Source: Lithodes maja (lineage: Eukaryota > Arthropoda > Malacostraca > Decapoda > Lithodidae). Taken from it: DNA of 64,000 bases. Each line of letters starts with the position of its first letter. The first letter of the stretch is position 1. Both the position numbers and the translations under genes were made by a program. Shown here one piece after another: positions 1-11,295 of the stretch. The stretch covers positions 62,001-126,000 of the forward strand of contig JBAKBP010004301.1 in NCBI GenBank assembly GCA_037953745.1, in the 5' to 3' direction. The notes below the pieces were generated by a model. The model was not told the origin of the DNA. It did no database searches and saw only the letters and a program-made list of their open reading frames with translations.

Positions 1-1027
1 TAGCCTAGCCTAACCTAACAACCTTACCTAACCTATTATAGTAGGCTATTATGGGTGGGGGCTTCCGCCCCCACACCCCAATTTTTGGTGCATTTGTCTA
101 TTTTGTCTGTGAAGTGGGAATTTTTTTGAATTTGTCGATAACGAAAATCCTCCATGCGGACTATAGCCTATGGAGAAAAATATGGCGAATCTATTGTTGC
201 CTATTATCTCTAATAAATTGTTTCTCATAATGCTGCAGTAGTGTCGTTTAAAATACCAACCATTTAATTGTGTGCCTTTAAAAATGACCTAAATTAGGCT
301 ATAGGCTACTGGAGGATTAGAAGAATCGTTAAGAAAGACTGGGTTAGGGTTATTGTCGTGCCAAAGCTAGATTATAGCCTAAATATAAAAGGAAGTGAAT
401 AAAATTAAATATGCCGAAAAAAATCGCCATCAAAATAGACGCGAAGTTAACCGCGGCGATCGCCCTATGTAAACATGACGACCGTACACCCGGTAACTAC
501 ATCCATCCCATTAAAAGTACTGTGGGACACAAAATATGTTGAGGGGGTCTCTGTGGCTCTGCCCCCCCACGTCGGCCCGTCACGTATTATGATGTACGGT
601 AAGTCATCATCATCTGTGCTAATTCATAGGATCCCCAATTAAGGACAAATTCAATCAACAGACGAAATAAGCTCCCAAATTACAATAACATAGCGGTCCG
701 CCGTTTATGGGCGACTTTTTACACGTCATTTTAAATGTTACTTTCCTGCCCTGGTCTAGGCCTAATAGATTTTTCCAAAGAATCAAACTTAAATTAAAAG
801 GAAGTAGCCTAGCCTACAGTTTATAGAAAGGCTATTCCAACATGCATTCCAGAACTTAGGCTAGCCTAGGCCTAGGCTATATGAAAATTTGTGGGTGGTC
901 TGCCAAAAAAGAATCACTAGGCCTATTAGGCTATGGGTAGGCTAGTATGGGGTGCATTTTGCAAATCTTCTGAACTCTTAGGCCTAGGCTAGGCTAAATT
1001 AAAACTCACAAAATCTGAGTAAAACCA

Positions 1028-1590
1028 GCAATAGAATTTTGTCTTGTCTTGTCTTGGGGGTTAAGGGCAACCTCAGGCGAATACTCGCCCGCTCCGGCCC
1101 TACCGTAGTCGCGGAGATCCTATGTCACAATTTAAATTAGTTTATAGTTAAGGTTAAAATTCACCACCGTGTCACTTTCACTCTAGGTCATTCGTAGAAC
1201 CGTAACACTGTAAAGGCAACAACCCAATAGCAGGTCATCAGGTGGCGAACCAGAGACCTACAAACCGCGGTACTAGGGCCAGAGCAATGTCTTGAAGCGA
1301 GGTGCCCTTATCAACCAACCCCAGACAATCCAGTAGGAGCTGTCGGAAGGAATCCATCTTTGAAGCCAGAAAGGAACGCCCATCCACATGCTCAGTGACG
1401 GGATGAGGCGAGGCTTAGGAGGCATATGTAGGACGACCAGATGTAGGATGTGGAGGGGAAGAGGTACCGTACGACGATACATGGGATGCGGAGACTGCGG
1501 AGGGAAGAGCTCGTCAAAGTCATACGGTTCCTCAGGACCTCAACAATAACCGGGGGACGGCCGGTGCAGGCAATGGTCGATCGCCGTAGT
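1028..1590 (-). mobile_element. Possible retroposon with (ACAAG)n tail
   Basis: On the minus strand this block ends in CCCCCAAGACAAGACAAGAC, a short simple-repeat tail of the kind found at the 3' end of LINEs and SINEs. The block upstream is GC-richer than its surroundings and lacks the TAGGCCTA motif that fills the flanks. No target duplication could be defined and no protein domain is seen, so the upstream limit is a guess from the composition change and from the return of the fold-back module near 1570. Confidence 0.3.
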
Positions 1591-1654
1591 TAATATAAAT
1601 TCGCGTCTATTTTGACGGCGATTTTTGTTGTAGTTAGGCTAGGCCTAGGCTATT

Positions 1655-1740
1655 TGCCCCCTGCTGGCAATATATATGATGATGACAATATGTCATGGGG
1701 GATGATTGACCCCCTCAACATATTATTGTATCCAACGATC
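1655..1740 (+). repeat. GCCCCCTGCTGG module copy 1
   Basis: Runs from TTTGCCCCCTGCTGG through a GATGATGACAATATGTCATG core to CCTCAACATATTATTGTATCC. The same order recurs at 2174-2260, 4378-4460, 5427-5515, 5762-5852 and in part at 3240-3270, 5266-5310 and 5983-6045. Preceded by GTCTATTTTGACGGCGATTTT, which also precedes most other copies. Confidence 0.7.
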
Positions 1741-2173
1741 TCTAACCTCTGTATCTCAAAAAGGGCTAGAGCAAATTGGCTGTAAATTTCCACATCTAGG
1801 CTATTCCTTGAGAGATTTGCGCCCTCCAATTAACATTTATTAGCATAAATCCAGTCTAGTTTAGCCTATAAAACAAAAACTAACATTTGTTTAGCCTAGG
1901 CCTACATATAAAAAGAAAAAACCCACTCGTACTGCAATTATAAGCATAAATATGAGTACCGTATCTAAGTTACCGGTACAAAGCAAATGTTTTTGTATAG
2001 CCTAAAATAAACCATAAAATTGTCATCTTTCAACTGTTGAAGTCATAAATATAAAAAAATCTAATACATTAGGACAAAATGCGTTAAGAGTTGTGTTAGC
2101 GGGTCTATCGTCCCCTTTACTTACGTAGTCGCGCGCTTGCAGTTACATTCGCGTCTAATTTGACTGTGGTTAT

Positions 2174-2262
2174 TTGCCCCTGCTCGTGATATATATGATG
2201 ATGACAATAAGTCATAGGGGGATAAAGCCCCTTCAACCCATTATTGTATCCCACGGCCAGGC
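2174..2262 (+). repeat. GCCCCTGCT module copy 2
   Basis: Diverged copy of the module described at 1655. It keeps the GATGATGACAATA core and the TATTGTATCC end and has a few substitutions. Confidence 0.6.
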
Positions 2263-3950
2263 GTTGGGTAAATTGTATTGTTACCGGCCGGCGGATTGAG
2301 GGTGGCTTTACCAAGTTTACCCCAGCAGTTAAATTAGAAGCGAATGTAGGCCTAACTGCGAGCGTGCGACTAGGCTATAATTATAAAAAAAGCTTTTGGT
2401 ATGCCCACAACTACAACTCTTACCAAAACTGCAATTAGCCTATTTTTGTTTGTTTTTTCAGTCTAGGCTAAATTGTGGAGGCTAGGCTAAATTATTTAGC
2501 TGCAATTAGCCTAGCCTATTTTTGTTTGTTCTTTCAGTCTAGGCTAAATTGTGGTAGGCTAGGCTAAATTCTTTAACATGTGTACTATTGTGTAGGCCTG
2601 TGCTTTCCAATAGAAGTAAAAATATGTAGCCTAGCCTAATGCAATTTTACTAAAACCCAAGCCTACCTGAATATAGCCCTATGCAGAGCTCAACAGCAAA
2701 AACAAAAACAAATATGTTGAGCAGTGAAATAAAATTAAGCTAAGTCTGTTTTCTCATATGCCTAATAACCTAATGAAGTATCCTATAGCCTAACCTAATT
2801 TAAGTTATTTCACAAAATACTAATAGGCCTAGCCAGCCCTCCTCATGCATTATTTTCCATTGTAAAATAAGTTTGTGCTTAACTGCAGTAATGAAAGGTA
2901 GCCTATAAATAGGTGAGCCTATGTTGGCTGTGCAATTGTCTCGATTTGACTATTTTTACCTAATTAGGCCTAAAGCAGCCTGAGCCTATTCCCAACCCCC
3001 AAACAGTATCCCATGTTAAGCCAAGCTAGGCCTAGTCTAATATTACAATTTAAGGTAGCATTGAAGGAGACTACAGCAGGACTTACCTTTGACCGGGTAT
3101 AGGCTATCCTAGTGTTTACTAGGCCTATACCCCTTTGAAAGGACATTAGCCTAGCCTAACCTTACCTAACCTATCATAGTAGGCTATTATGGGTGGGGGC
3201 TGCCGCCCCCACACCCCGATTTTTGGTGTATTTGTCTATTTTGCCCCCTGCTGGCAATATGACGATGACATGACAAGTTTTTCATTCCTCTTTCTATGTT
3301 TTTCCCCTTCAGTTCTTATTCTGTCTCATTCGGTTGTCCTCCGGACGGCCTATATCATATGCCACCCTGGCCTGGCTAGGTTATTAGCTCCTGACCTGAT
3401 TTGTGTCGGTCGCTGATGCGGTCGAGCCGACTCGATTTCCCTCGGTGTGTGCATTTTTTGTGCATTTTGGTGCGATATATTTTTTCCATAGACCTGATCT
3501 CTCATTCTTCGCTTTTGATCTCTTCTTAATTGGTGCTGTGCTGCAGTGTAGCAGTTCTTGCCTCATCTTTCGGCTCTACCCTATAAGAGTTCTGCTGTGG
3601 AACTCATGTGGTGCGGCTGAATTGGTGAAATGGCGAGAAATGTCTGCGTATCTTCACCGCCTTAGATTTGTTCACCTGCCCTTCCCTACCTATCATGTCT
3701 TGATTGGTTGTCCATCTTGATCTAATTCTTCAGGCCAGCCCTATTAGAGTATTTTGGGAGAACTCAGTGGTGTGGTTAAACTATTTTTAATATATATTTG
3801 TTTAAATATGTAAGATATGCAATAAATTATGTAAAATATATTGTTTTTACTTTATACCTATACATATAATTGTCATTATTAAGGAAATTCCATTGACTAT
3901 TTACATCGCTAGGCCTAGCTTCCTTATTTCTATTAATTTCCTCCAGTTCA

Positions 3951-4127
3951 CAATGAAACCTATTGCTAACTTCCTTGTTCTTCAGCAGCCGCGGCGGTGT
4001 CAGCGTTGGACGCTTGGGATAATGTTCCCGTCTATTTTACAATGAAACCTATTGCTAACTTCCTTGTTCTTCAGCAGCCGCGGCGGTGTCGGCGTTGGAC
4101 GCTTGGGATAATGTTCCCATCTATTTT
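3951..4127 (+). repeat. 89-bp tandem duplication, two copies
   Basis: The segment starting CAATGAAACCTATTGCTAAC at 3951 is repeated directly at 4040. Each copy is 89 bp and contains CAGCAGCCGCGGCGGTGTC and CGCTTGGGATAATGTTCCC. Only a few substitutions separate the copies, so the duplication is recent or homogenised. It abuts the fold-back modules downstream. Confidence 0.9.
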
Positions 4128-4310
4128 GAATGCCATTGGATACAATAATATGTTGAAAGCCCCCCCAGCCCCCTCGACATGTTATCATCATCATATATTA
4201 TATTGCCAGTAGGGGGCAAACAACCAAAAAAATTGCCGCAAAGCCCTTCCCTCAACATATTATTGTATCCAATGGCGGTCAAAATAGACGGGAACATGAT
4301 CGCAAGCGTC

Positions 4311-4337
4311 CACCGCCGCCACCGCCGCCGCCGCCGT
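4311..4337. repeat. (GCC)n microsatellite
   Basis: A CCGCCGCCACCGCCGCC-type tract sits inside a fold-back unit. Other copies carry shorter CCGCC tracts at the same place, so it looks like an expansion inside the element. Confidence 0.8.
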
Positions 4338-4377
4338 CATGTTTACATGCTCGATCGCCGCAGTTTGGTTAGGCCTA

Positions 4378-4480
4378 TTTGCCCCCTGCTGGCAAATTAT
4401 ATGATGATGACAATATGTCATGGGGGTGTTTGCCCCCCTCAACATATTATTTTATCCAACGTCATTCAAAATGGACGGGA
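4378..4480 (+). repeat. GCCCCCTGCTGG module copy
   Basis: Copy of the module at 1655, followed directly by the left part of a fold-back unit (ATTCAAAATGGACGGGAAC). Confidence 0.65.
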
Positions 4481-4781
4481 ACATGATGGCAAGCTTTCGT
4501 CGCCGCTCTGCATAGTGTAAACATTGGTGGTGGTACGCCCGAACTCTACATTCTGCCCAACTAGGCATAATATTATAGGCTACAATAAATGAATAGGCTA
4601 AGCTATTTTATCTATAGGCTAGACCTAGTCTAATATTATAATTTAAGGTAGCATTCAAGGAGACTACAGCAGGACTTACCTTTGACCGGGTATAGGCTAT
4701 CCTAGTGTTTACTAGGCCTATACCCCTTTGAAAGGACATTAGCCTAGCCTAACCTAACAACCTTACCTAACCTATCATAGT

Positions 4782-5194
4782 GATGGTGATGGGCTGGTCT
4801 ATCAGAGTGAGAACTGAGCGATCTCTGCCATACCCATAGCTTACTCTGACTATTCCTTTTACTTCTATATTTTCTAGATCTCAAGTGACGGCGTCTTTTG
4901 CGTGGATTGACCTCCTAATCTACCAAGATTGGAAGCCAAAGCGTCCCATCTTTCCTTTGCCCCACAACTTTCTCTTCATAATTGCCGAGGCTCACAGGGC
5001 CCTGGGTGGGGCTTTGGTTTCCCGGGCATTTCCGCACCCTCCTCAGCTCCTCGCCATGGAGTGGCTTCGGTCACCCAGCCTTTATTGTGGTCGGCAGGGA
5101 GGGTTCTGTGGGGGCGCTCGGTTGTGGCCTTGGCCTTGCTCAGGGCCTTGGGGTTGTTCGGATAGGCAGCTTGGGGAAAAACAACAACAACAAC
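4782..5194 (+). mobile_element. 413-bp retroposon with (AAC)n tail and 13-bp target duplication
   Basis: The insert interrupts a repeat whose uninterrupted form is visible at 3170-3190. The 13 bp AACCTATCATAGT occur at 4769-4781 and again at 5195-5207, and the insert ends in AAAAACAACAACAACAAC. A long target duplication plus an A-rich 3' tail is the signature of LINE-type target-primed retrotransposition, so this is a SINE or a 5'-truncated LINE or transcript copy. The interior is GC-rich and contains no RT domain. I see no clear tRNA-type A and B boxes, so its class is open. Confidence 0.8.
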
Positions 5195-5312
5195 AACCTA
5201 TCATAGTAGGCTATTATGGGTGGGGGCTGCCACCCCCACACCCAATTTTTGATGTATTTGTCTATTTTGCCCCCTGCTGGCACCCTCAACATATTATTGT
5301 ATCCATTGGCAT

Positions 5313-5403
5313 TCAAAATAGACGGGAACATGATTGCAGACGTCCGCCGCCTCCGTCATGTTTACATTTGTCGATCGCGTTGTTAAGTTCGTGTCTATTT
5401 TGA
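5313..5403. mobile_element. Fold-back (MITE-like) unit, 91 bp
   Basis: The left end TCAAAATAGACGGGAAC and right end GTTCGTGTCTATTTTGA are inverted repeats with few mismatches. The interior has a CCGCCGCC tract and GTCATGTTTACAT. Very similar units lie at 5860-5960 and, incomplete, at 4279-4375 and 430-480 (the last inverted). The inverted-repeat structure and repetition suggest a tiny non-autonomous DNA element. No target duplication is established. Confidence 0.55.
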
Positions 5404-5859
5404 CGGAGATTTTTTTTGGTTATTTGCCCCCTGCTGGAAATATATATTATGATGACAATATGTCATGGGTGGGTGAAGGGGGGCAAAGCCCAACCTCAAC
5501 ATATTATTGTATCCAAAGGCAGTCTAAATAGTCAGGAAAAGGATGGCAAGCGTCCGACGCCACTACGCGTACGCGTAGTGTAAACAAGGCTGGTGATACA
5601 CCCGGTAACTACATCCTACCCGGCTAATGTCCTTTCAAAGGGGTAGCCTATAAATTAGTAAACACTAGGATAGCCTATACAATGCAACTCTTGCCGATAG
5701 GCCTAGCCTAATGGCTAACCTATTCATAAAGGTGTCTATTTTGACGGCAATTTTTTCGGTTATTTGCCCCCTGCTGGCAATATATATGATGGTGAAAATA
5801 TTATGTCATGGGGGGGGGGGGCAAAGCCCCCCTCAACATATTATTGTATCCAATGGCAT

Positions 5860-5960
5860 TCAAAATAGACAGGAACTTTACTGCAAACGTCGGACACCTC
5901 CCCCGCCACCACCATGTTTACATGTGTCGATCGCCGTGGTTAAGTTCGCGTCTATTTTTA
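5860..5960. mobile_element. Fold-back (MITE-like) unit, 101 bp
   Basis: Second clear copy of the unit at 5313. The ends are TCAAAATAGACAGGAAC and GTTCGCGTCTATTTTTA, the interior has CCCCCGCCACCACC then ATGTTTACATGTGTCGATCGCC. It is flanked on both sides by GCCCCCTGCTGG modules, so the two repeats probably travel or amplify together. Confidence 0.55.
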
Positions 5961-6450
5961 CGGCGATTTTTTTTTGGTTATTTGCCCCCTGCTGGCAATA
6001 TATAAGATGATAACAATATGTCATGAGGGGGGGGCCTCAACAATGACCTCTAACCTCTGTATCTCAAATAGGGCTAGAGCAAATTGGCTGCAAATTTCCA
6101 CATCTAGGCTATTCCTTGACTGACTCTTCCCAAATGGTAGACATATTAGCTTGATCACTCTAGGCCTAGTTGTTTTTTAGTTACAGAGGTTATAGCCTAG
6201 GTCATGATTTCTTGCCTACTTACAGCGAATAGACTAGGCCTATTGTAGATTGGTAAAATATTTGCTTAATAGGCCTAGGCTATGCAATTGTCTCGATTTG
6301 ACTAATTTTACCTAATTAGGCCTAAAGCAGCCTCAGTCTATTCCCAAACCCCAAACAGTATCCCATGTTAAGCCCTAGGCTAGGCCTAGGGCTAATCCCA
6401 CTCTCAATCAAAATTCGAACTGATAAATTCGTACCTACGGGTAGCGCTGC

Positions 6451-7133
6451 CTAGGCTAGGCCTATATTTTTCGTGAATAGATATAGAAAATGGTTTAAAG
6501 GAAAGAGCATCCTATATTATGTTCAAATAATATGTAATAGCACTGTGTATGGTTGTATTACATTTAAATAGTGATAGATGTGTATATTAATGGGATAAAT
6601 ACTCCGAAGTTCGCATACGTTCAGAAAATTTTGTGCAACACTGTTGCCAGATACTAATCAATCCCATTATCATTATATCATAATGGATTTTACTCATTTG
6701 CATAATTTCAAATACCTAGGACATTAATATAATATTTTCCTATCTTTTTTGTAGTGATATTTGTCTGATTTAGTGGTATATTAGTGTCTGTCTAGGGTTA
6801 TAATGCATTGTGAAAGTTACCTCTGAATCTCTGACTTGGTAACAGTTCGGTATGGGTAACTCTGCTTTCTTTGAGTACTACACGGCAAAAGAAGCTTTCG
6901 GTTCTGTCACAGACTGTCAATTACTGTTCAAGGTAAACACAACTGCTAAATTCGACATCATGTTCAAATAATATGTAATAGCATTATCTATGGTTGTATT
7001 AGACAACAATCGTGATAGGTTTCTATTTTATGTGGATAAATAGTATTAAGCTGAATAAACTAAATACCGAAAGTTCACTAGAGTGGTAGTTGATACATAT
7101 GAGGGAGGAAGAAGATAGGAGGGAAGGGCTAGG
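6451..7133. other. AT-rich stretch with a dispersed repeat pair
   Basis: No gene is recognised. ATGTTCAAATAATATGTAAT followed by AGCA and a TATGGTTGTATTA box occurs at about 6519-6566 and again at about 6963-7002, a diverged direct repeat. Otherwise nothing recognisable. Confidence 0.5.
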
Positions 7134-7673
7134 CAGTGTTGCCAGTTGTATCGCTAGATATTACCGCTAGATGTAGAGCTATTTACTTCAATTTAGCAGC
7201 CATTTTTTCATATCTAGAGAGATTTACTAGGGATAATTTTAAAATGTCAGACATTCTAGTCATATTACATTGTAAAATTTGCAAAACAAACAAACCAAAA
7301 CTCTTTAGAAATTGCAGCATTATTCTAACATTGTTTGACTATGTAGCAACATGCTAGCGACTTTTGAGAAAGGATCTAGCGGTATTATGTGGAGTCATAC
7401 TGGGAGGGAGGTGGTGGTTGCAGTGGTGCCAGTTGTAAAGCTACATATTACCGCTAAATGTAGAGCTATTTACTTCAATCTAGCAGCCATTTCTTTTATA
7501 TCTAGAGACATTTACTAGGGATAATTTGAAAATTTCAGACATTCTAGTCATACTACATTGTAAAATTTGCAAAACAAACAAACCAAAACTCTTTAGAAAT
7601 TGCAGCATTATCCTAACATTGTTTGGCTATGTAGCAACATGCTAGCGACTTTTGAGAAAGGATCTAGCGGTAT
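7134..7673 (+). repeat. Tandem duplication with 287-bp period
   Basis: The block from 7134 (CAGTGTTGCCAGTTGT) to about 7385 (CTAGCGGTATT) is repeated at 7421-7672 with about a dozen differences. Both copies share long identical runs such as AACAAACCAAAACTCTTTAG. The open frame in copy 1 (7136-7357) is not kept open identically in copy 2, so coding is not supported. Confidence 0.9.
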
Positions 7674-8553
7674 TCGTGGTAACACTTTAGGAGGGTTAAA
7701 ATACGAGTCACACGGGCAATTGACAAAACTTTAAAGGTCCATATCATTGTTACTAAACTAAGCATTTGGCAAAGGGAGGAATTGTTAAAAACCTTAGCCA
7801 ATACTCTATCATTCACCAAAAATAAATTTGAATTTATCATTATTATTTGGTAGGGTAGGTATGTATAGGTAGGTTGGCTAAATAATTGCTGGAATTCGTA
7901 GGGACTCGAACGGTTTTGAGAGAGTTAAATAAAAAAACAAAAGTTAGGACTGAATAATAAAGAAATTATGTTATTAAGCAAAACTGGGGGATGCGTGGAA
8001 GCCTATAGACTGTAAACGGTAAACTTTGTGTGTGGTAGCGAATTCGGTTTTAAAGTAATTTAAGAATAGACAGTTTTCAATGCTGCGGCCAAACTATTCC
8101 ACCAAACTATTTTTTTGGTATCAAAACGTTCGGAATCGCGAGCCTCACCCAACTACGCAAGCATGGCTCTGATCATCGGCGTAGTTTTCAAGATGTGGAA
8201 TTTTTAGTGGAATTCGAGGTTTTTTCAAGATTGCCGGAAAAAAACCCACGTGCAAAAGCAAAACCTTCTCTATAAAATTTGCGGAGCATTAGTAGGGGAG
8301 TGCATATGCCAAAGCCCAGTCGTTTCCTGTGAGTGGGAGAGACGGTATTTAAGCGTCAAGTTTTTCGGGAAATCGGCTGCCACGGACCTGTTTGGCCACC
8401 ATGCCGGATGTTTAGCATATCAAAAGTTTCCCAATACAAAAACGCACCTCTTGTGAAAGTTTGATCCCGATCCAAAAAGCGGTTCTGGAGTTATTGCGTC
8501 GAAACCGGCGCGTAAGAAGAATTTGGATGAAATTCCAGGTTTAATGATTACAA
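7674..8553. other. Unannotated stretch
   Basis: I see no coding domain, no clear repeat and no RNA gene. The last 300 bp before 8554 lead into a hairpin and microsatellite and could be the body of an unidentified retroposon. Confidence 0.3.
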
Positions 8554-8583
8554 TAGGGGTTCGCCGTAGGGGACGAACCCCTA
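8554..8583. other. Perfect 10-bp stem hairpin before (AAT)n
   Basis: TAGGGGTTCG (8554-8563) and CGAACCCCTA (8574-8583) form a perfect stem with a 10-nt loop directly before an (AAT)n tract. A 3'-terminal hairpin followed by a simple repeat is typical of some LINE and SINE 3' ends. Confidence 0.6.
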
Positions 8584-8692
8584 ATAATAATGATAATAAT
8601 AATAATAATAATAATAATAATATTATGATAATAATAATAATAATAATAATATTGATAATAATAATAATAATGATAATAATATTAATCAGGGA
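8584..8692. repeat. (AAT)n microsatellite
   Basis: About 110 bp of AAT repeats interspersed with GATAAT. The Asn/Ile-only reading frames through it are artefacts. Confidence 0.95.
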
Positions 8693-8700
8693 ATATATTA

Positions 8701-9130
8701 ATCTATCTATTGCCTGACGCCGTGATCCCCGAAGGGGTGGCCACGAACGAACCGCCCCCATGCAGCTCTGTCCACAGTCCGTCGACGCCCCTCCCCCTAA
8801 CCAGCACCGCCTTCGTTCATATACTTCCTCACTCCATCCTTCCACCTCTCTATCGGTCTACCTCTCCCTCTCTGTCCCTCCACCTCGCTCTCGTACACCC
8901 TCTTAGTCATTCTCTTGCTTTCCATACGTTCCATATGGCCAAACCATCTCAAGTTGTTCCTTTTCATACTTTCCAGCACATCTACCTCCACACCACACCT
9001 CCTTCTTACTTCCTCATTCGTCTGTCTATCCCTCCATGTAACTCCGCATGCACTTCTTAAGTAATTCATTTCCACTGCTCTCACTCTTGGTCTGAGTCTC
9101 TCAACCAACGTCCATGCTTCGCTTCCGTAT
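8701..9130 (-). mobile_element. LINE 3' end (ATAG-tailed family), copy 1
   Basis: Read on the minus strand, this is the C-terminal end of a non-LTR retrotransposon ORF2 (open 9108 to 8797) followed by a short 3' UTR and an ATAGATAGAT tail at 8701-8711. The peptide has the segment NLRWFGHMERM and the basic stretch GQRGRGRPIERWKDG found at the end of many animal LINE ORF2 proteins. The copy at 9912-11295 matches it to the last bases, including GTGATCCCCG and the GGCAATAGATAG tail. It is 5'-truncated at about 9130 in a TATATATA tract. The clade is not assigned. Confidence 0.8.
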
Positions 9131-9745
9131 ATATATATTAATCAAACGCGTTAATTCGTACCATAGGGATTTCAAAAGCGCTTGTAAACGTTACTGTCCA
9201 ATGTTGCAATTCAAAGAAAACAATATATCAACACTTTTATTTCATGTACAGCGCAATTTTTTGCGTAAAACAAATATGTACGATAATAAAAAAAAGTCCA
9301 ACAAAATTTAAACACCTTAAGCAAATAATCGACGACAAATTATCAATGTCATAAAATTATCTTATAACTCAAAGGAATGCTAACAAGGACAAAGCATTAG
9401 ACAAGTTGTACAAATATGAGGGTATGAATTAATACAACGTCAAAGGAAAAATAAATACACATTAACAAAATAAGTAAAAAAAAAAAAAAAAAAACACAGA
9501 AAACCTTGGTAGCATGTAGCTGAGGCCGACAACAATAAAGCTAGCAGAACGTCAACAACAACAACCCCAAGGTTACAGATACCACAACGACCATCAGTAG
9601 CAAGAATCGCACAACAACAACACATGATAGATATATTTGTAGATAGATACAATTAGACATATACAATAGATAATGAACGAGCGCTACAGTAGTGGCCTTA
9701 CAGATAGGTAAATATGCATATAAAATCTATATACTTATATATACA

Positions 9746-9802
<57 letters not shown>

Positions 9803-9911
9803 ATATACAGGGCATTTGAACAAAAGTGTAGCCATTACATATGTGCGTTATTTTTTTGTATAAAGCATACACCGAATGGGTATGGAAAATGTGTAAACTA
9901 GCATGGGAGTA
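9131..9911. other. AT-rich spacer with simple repeats
   Basis: No gene. Contains an A-run at about 9476-9494 and a TATATA tract at 9747-9801. Nothing else is recognised. Confidence 0.5.
9747..9801. repeat. (TA)n microsatellite
   Basis: About 55 bp of alternating TA bounded by ACAGTATA and TTGTATATACAG. Confidence 0.95.
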
Positions 9912-11295
9912 GGGGAGTGCACCTGATGACTGGAAGACAGACATAAAAGTCATAAGGGTAAATAGGAAAGAATAGTGTGTGGTACCCATCGGGGAATATG
10001 CCTTTTAAGAGTAGTAGGAAAGGTGTACAGTAGGGTAGTGATTGAGAGAGTCAGAGCGAGAACAGAGAAATGGATTGGTGACGAGCAGGGCGGGTTTAGG
10101 AAGGGAAGAGGATGTGTAGATCAGATTTTTGCCCTGAAACATGTTGTGGAGAAATATCTGAAGAAGGGACATAAGTTGTATGCTGCCTTTATGGACTTGG
10201 AGAAGGCCTATGACAGAGTTGATAGAGAAGGTTTGTGGAAAGTACTGAGAATATACGGAGTAGACGGCAAGTAGCTGAAAGCAGTGAAGAGCATGTATGA
10301 GGGAGTAAAGGCGTCAGTATGTGTGGAGAATGAGCAGAGCAAGTTCCTTGATCTGAATATTGGGTTAAAGCAAGGGTATATGATGTCCCCATGGCTGTTC
10401 AGTATATATGAATGGAGTCATGTAAGAAATACAAGGAAGCAGTGGATGTTGGTGTACCTCTGATAAGGGAAGGAAACGAGTGAACAACGTTGCCTGTACT
10501 GCTGTTTGCTGATGAGAGATAGTGAATGGCGGTTGGAAGGGCTGGTAAATATGTTTTGGAACAGTGAAAAACGCAATCTGAAAGTATATTCGGGGAAGCG
10601 CAAGGTTATGGTCTTTGAAAGGGGTGCAGCCACAGAGTGTGAGGTGAGGGTGAACGGTCAGGTTATGGAGAATGTCAGCTCATTTAAGTATTTGGGCAGT
10701 ATGTTGAGTAAAGATGGGAGTATGGATGACGAGGTGCAGGAGAGGGTGCTACAGGGGAAGAGGGTTGTAGGAACTCCGAGAGCAGTAACAAGAAATAGGG
10801 TGGTCATCATGGAAGTAAAGAAGTCCTTGCATGACAGTGTGGTAATCCCGTCATTGACTTACGGGAGCAAAGCATAGACGTTGATGAAGAGACTCAAATC
10901 AAGAGTGAGAGGGGTGGAAATGAGTTACTTGAGAAGTGCGTGCGGAGTTACATGGAGGGGTAGACAAACGAATGAGGAAGTACAAGAGAGATGAGGTGTG
11001 GATGTAGAAGTGCTGGAAAGTGTGAAAAGGAACACCTTGAGATGGTTCGGCCATGTTGAACGTATGGGAAACGAGAGAATTACTAAGAGAGTGTACAAAA
11101 GTGAGGTGGAAGGACAGAGAGGGAGAGGTAGACCGTGTGAGAGGTGGAAGGATGGAGTTAAAAGGTATATGAGTGATGCGGTGCTGGATGGGATGAGGGG
11201 CATCGACTGATTGGGGACAGAGGTTCATCTGTGCCGTTTCGTTCGTGGCCACCCTTTCGGGGATCACGGCGTCCGGCAATAGATAGATAGACCAA
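9912..11295 (+). pseudogene. Decayed LINE ORF2 (ATAG-tailed family), copy 2
   Basis: Reverse transcriptase remnant of a non-LTR retrotransposon. In order: an RT entry region at about 9915-10010 (fragments of PDDWK and of a YRGICLL-type motif), then at 9993-10274 the RT motif with GGFRKGRGCVDQIF and AFMDLEKAYDRVD. A stop follows at 10273. At about 10370 come GLKQGYMMSPWLF, a damaged catalytic-loop region near 10500 where the second aspartate of the usual xADD box is lost, and C-terminal parts at 10506-10877 and 10880-11210 ending in RWFGHVERM and GQRGRGRPCERWKDG. At least four stops or frameshifts break it. The 3' end is GGCAATAGATAGATAG at about 11274-11289, identical in form to copy 1. The 5' end is truncated, with no endonuclease domain. 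Confidence 0.85.

Larger units (their letters stand above)
1..6450. repeat. Interspersed-repeat field rich in TAGGCCTA motifs
   Basis: No coding region is convincing here; the open frames are short and follow repeat boundaries. The stretch is saturated with variants of TAGGCCTA / GCCTAGCCTA and with copies of a few modules. One module (CCTAACC.. then TGGGTGGGGGC.. then CCCCCACACCC) is seen near 1-108, 3150-3250 and 4737-5275. A second carries GCCCCCTGCTGG, a GATGATGACAATATGTCATG core and CCTCAACATATTATTGTATCC. A third is the pair 1741-1812 and 6050-6116, beginning TCTAACCTCTGTATCTC. A fourth is shared by 2940-3060 and 6290-6380. The modules appear in both orientations, as expected of old short non-autonomous transposons inserted into one another. 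Confidence 0.7.

Noticed and set aside
1..60. CCTAACC words suggesting TTAGG-type telomere repeats
   Set aside because: They are short, interrupted and part of a dispersed module repeated at 3150 and 4740, not a tandem array.
3189..3720. Two overlapping plus-strand frames of about 75-105 codons
   Set aside because: They cross a repeat-module boundary, have no domain, and the composition fits decayed repeats.
8420..8845. 141-codon minus-strand frame with poly-Ile
   Set aside because: It runs through the (AAT)n tract and a LINE 3' UTR in the wrong frame.
9692..9989. Open frames through (TA)n tracts, also near 16200
   Set aside because: Repeated Tyr-Ile peptides from a microsatellite.
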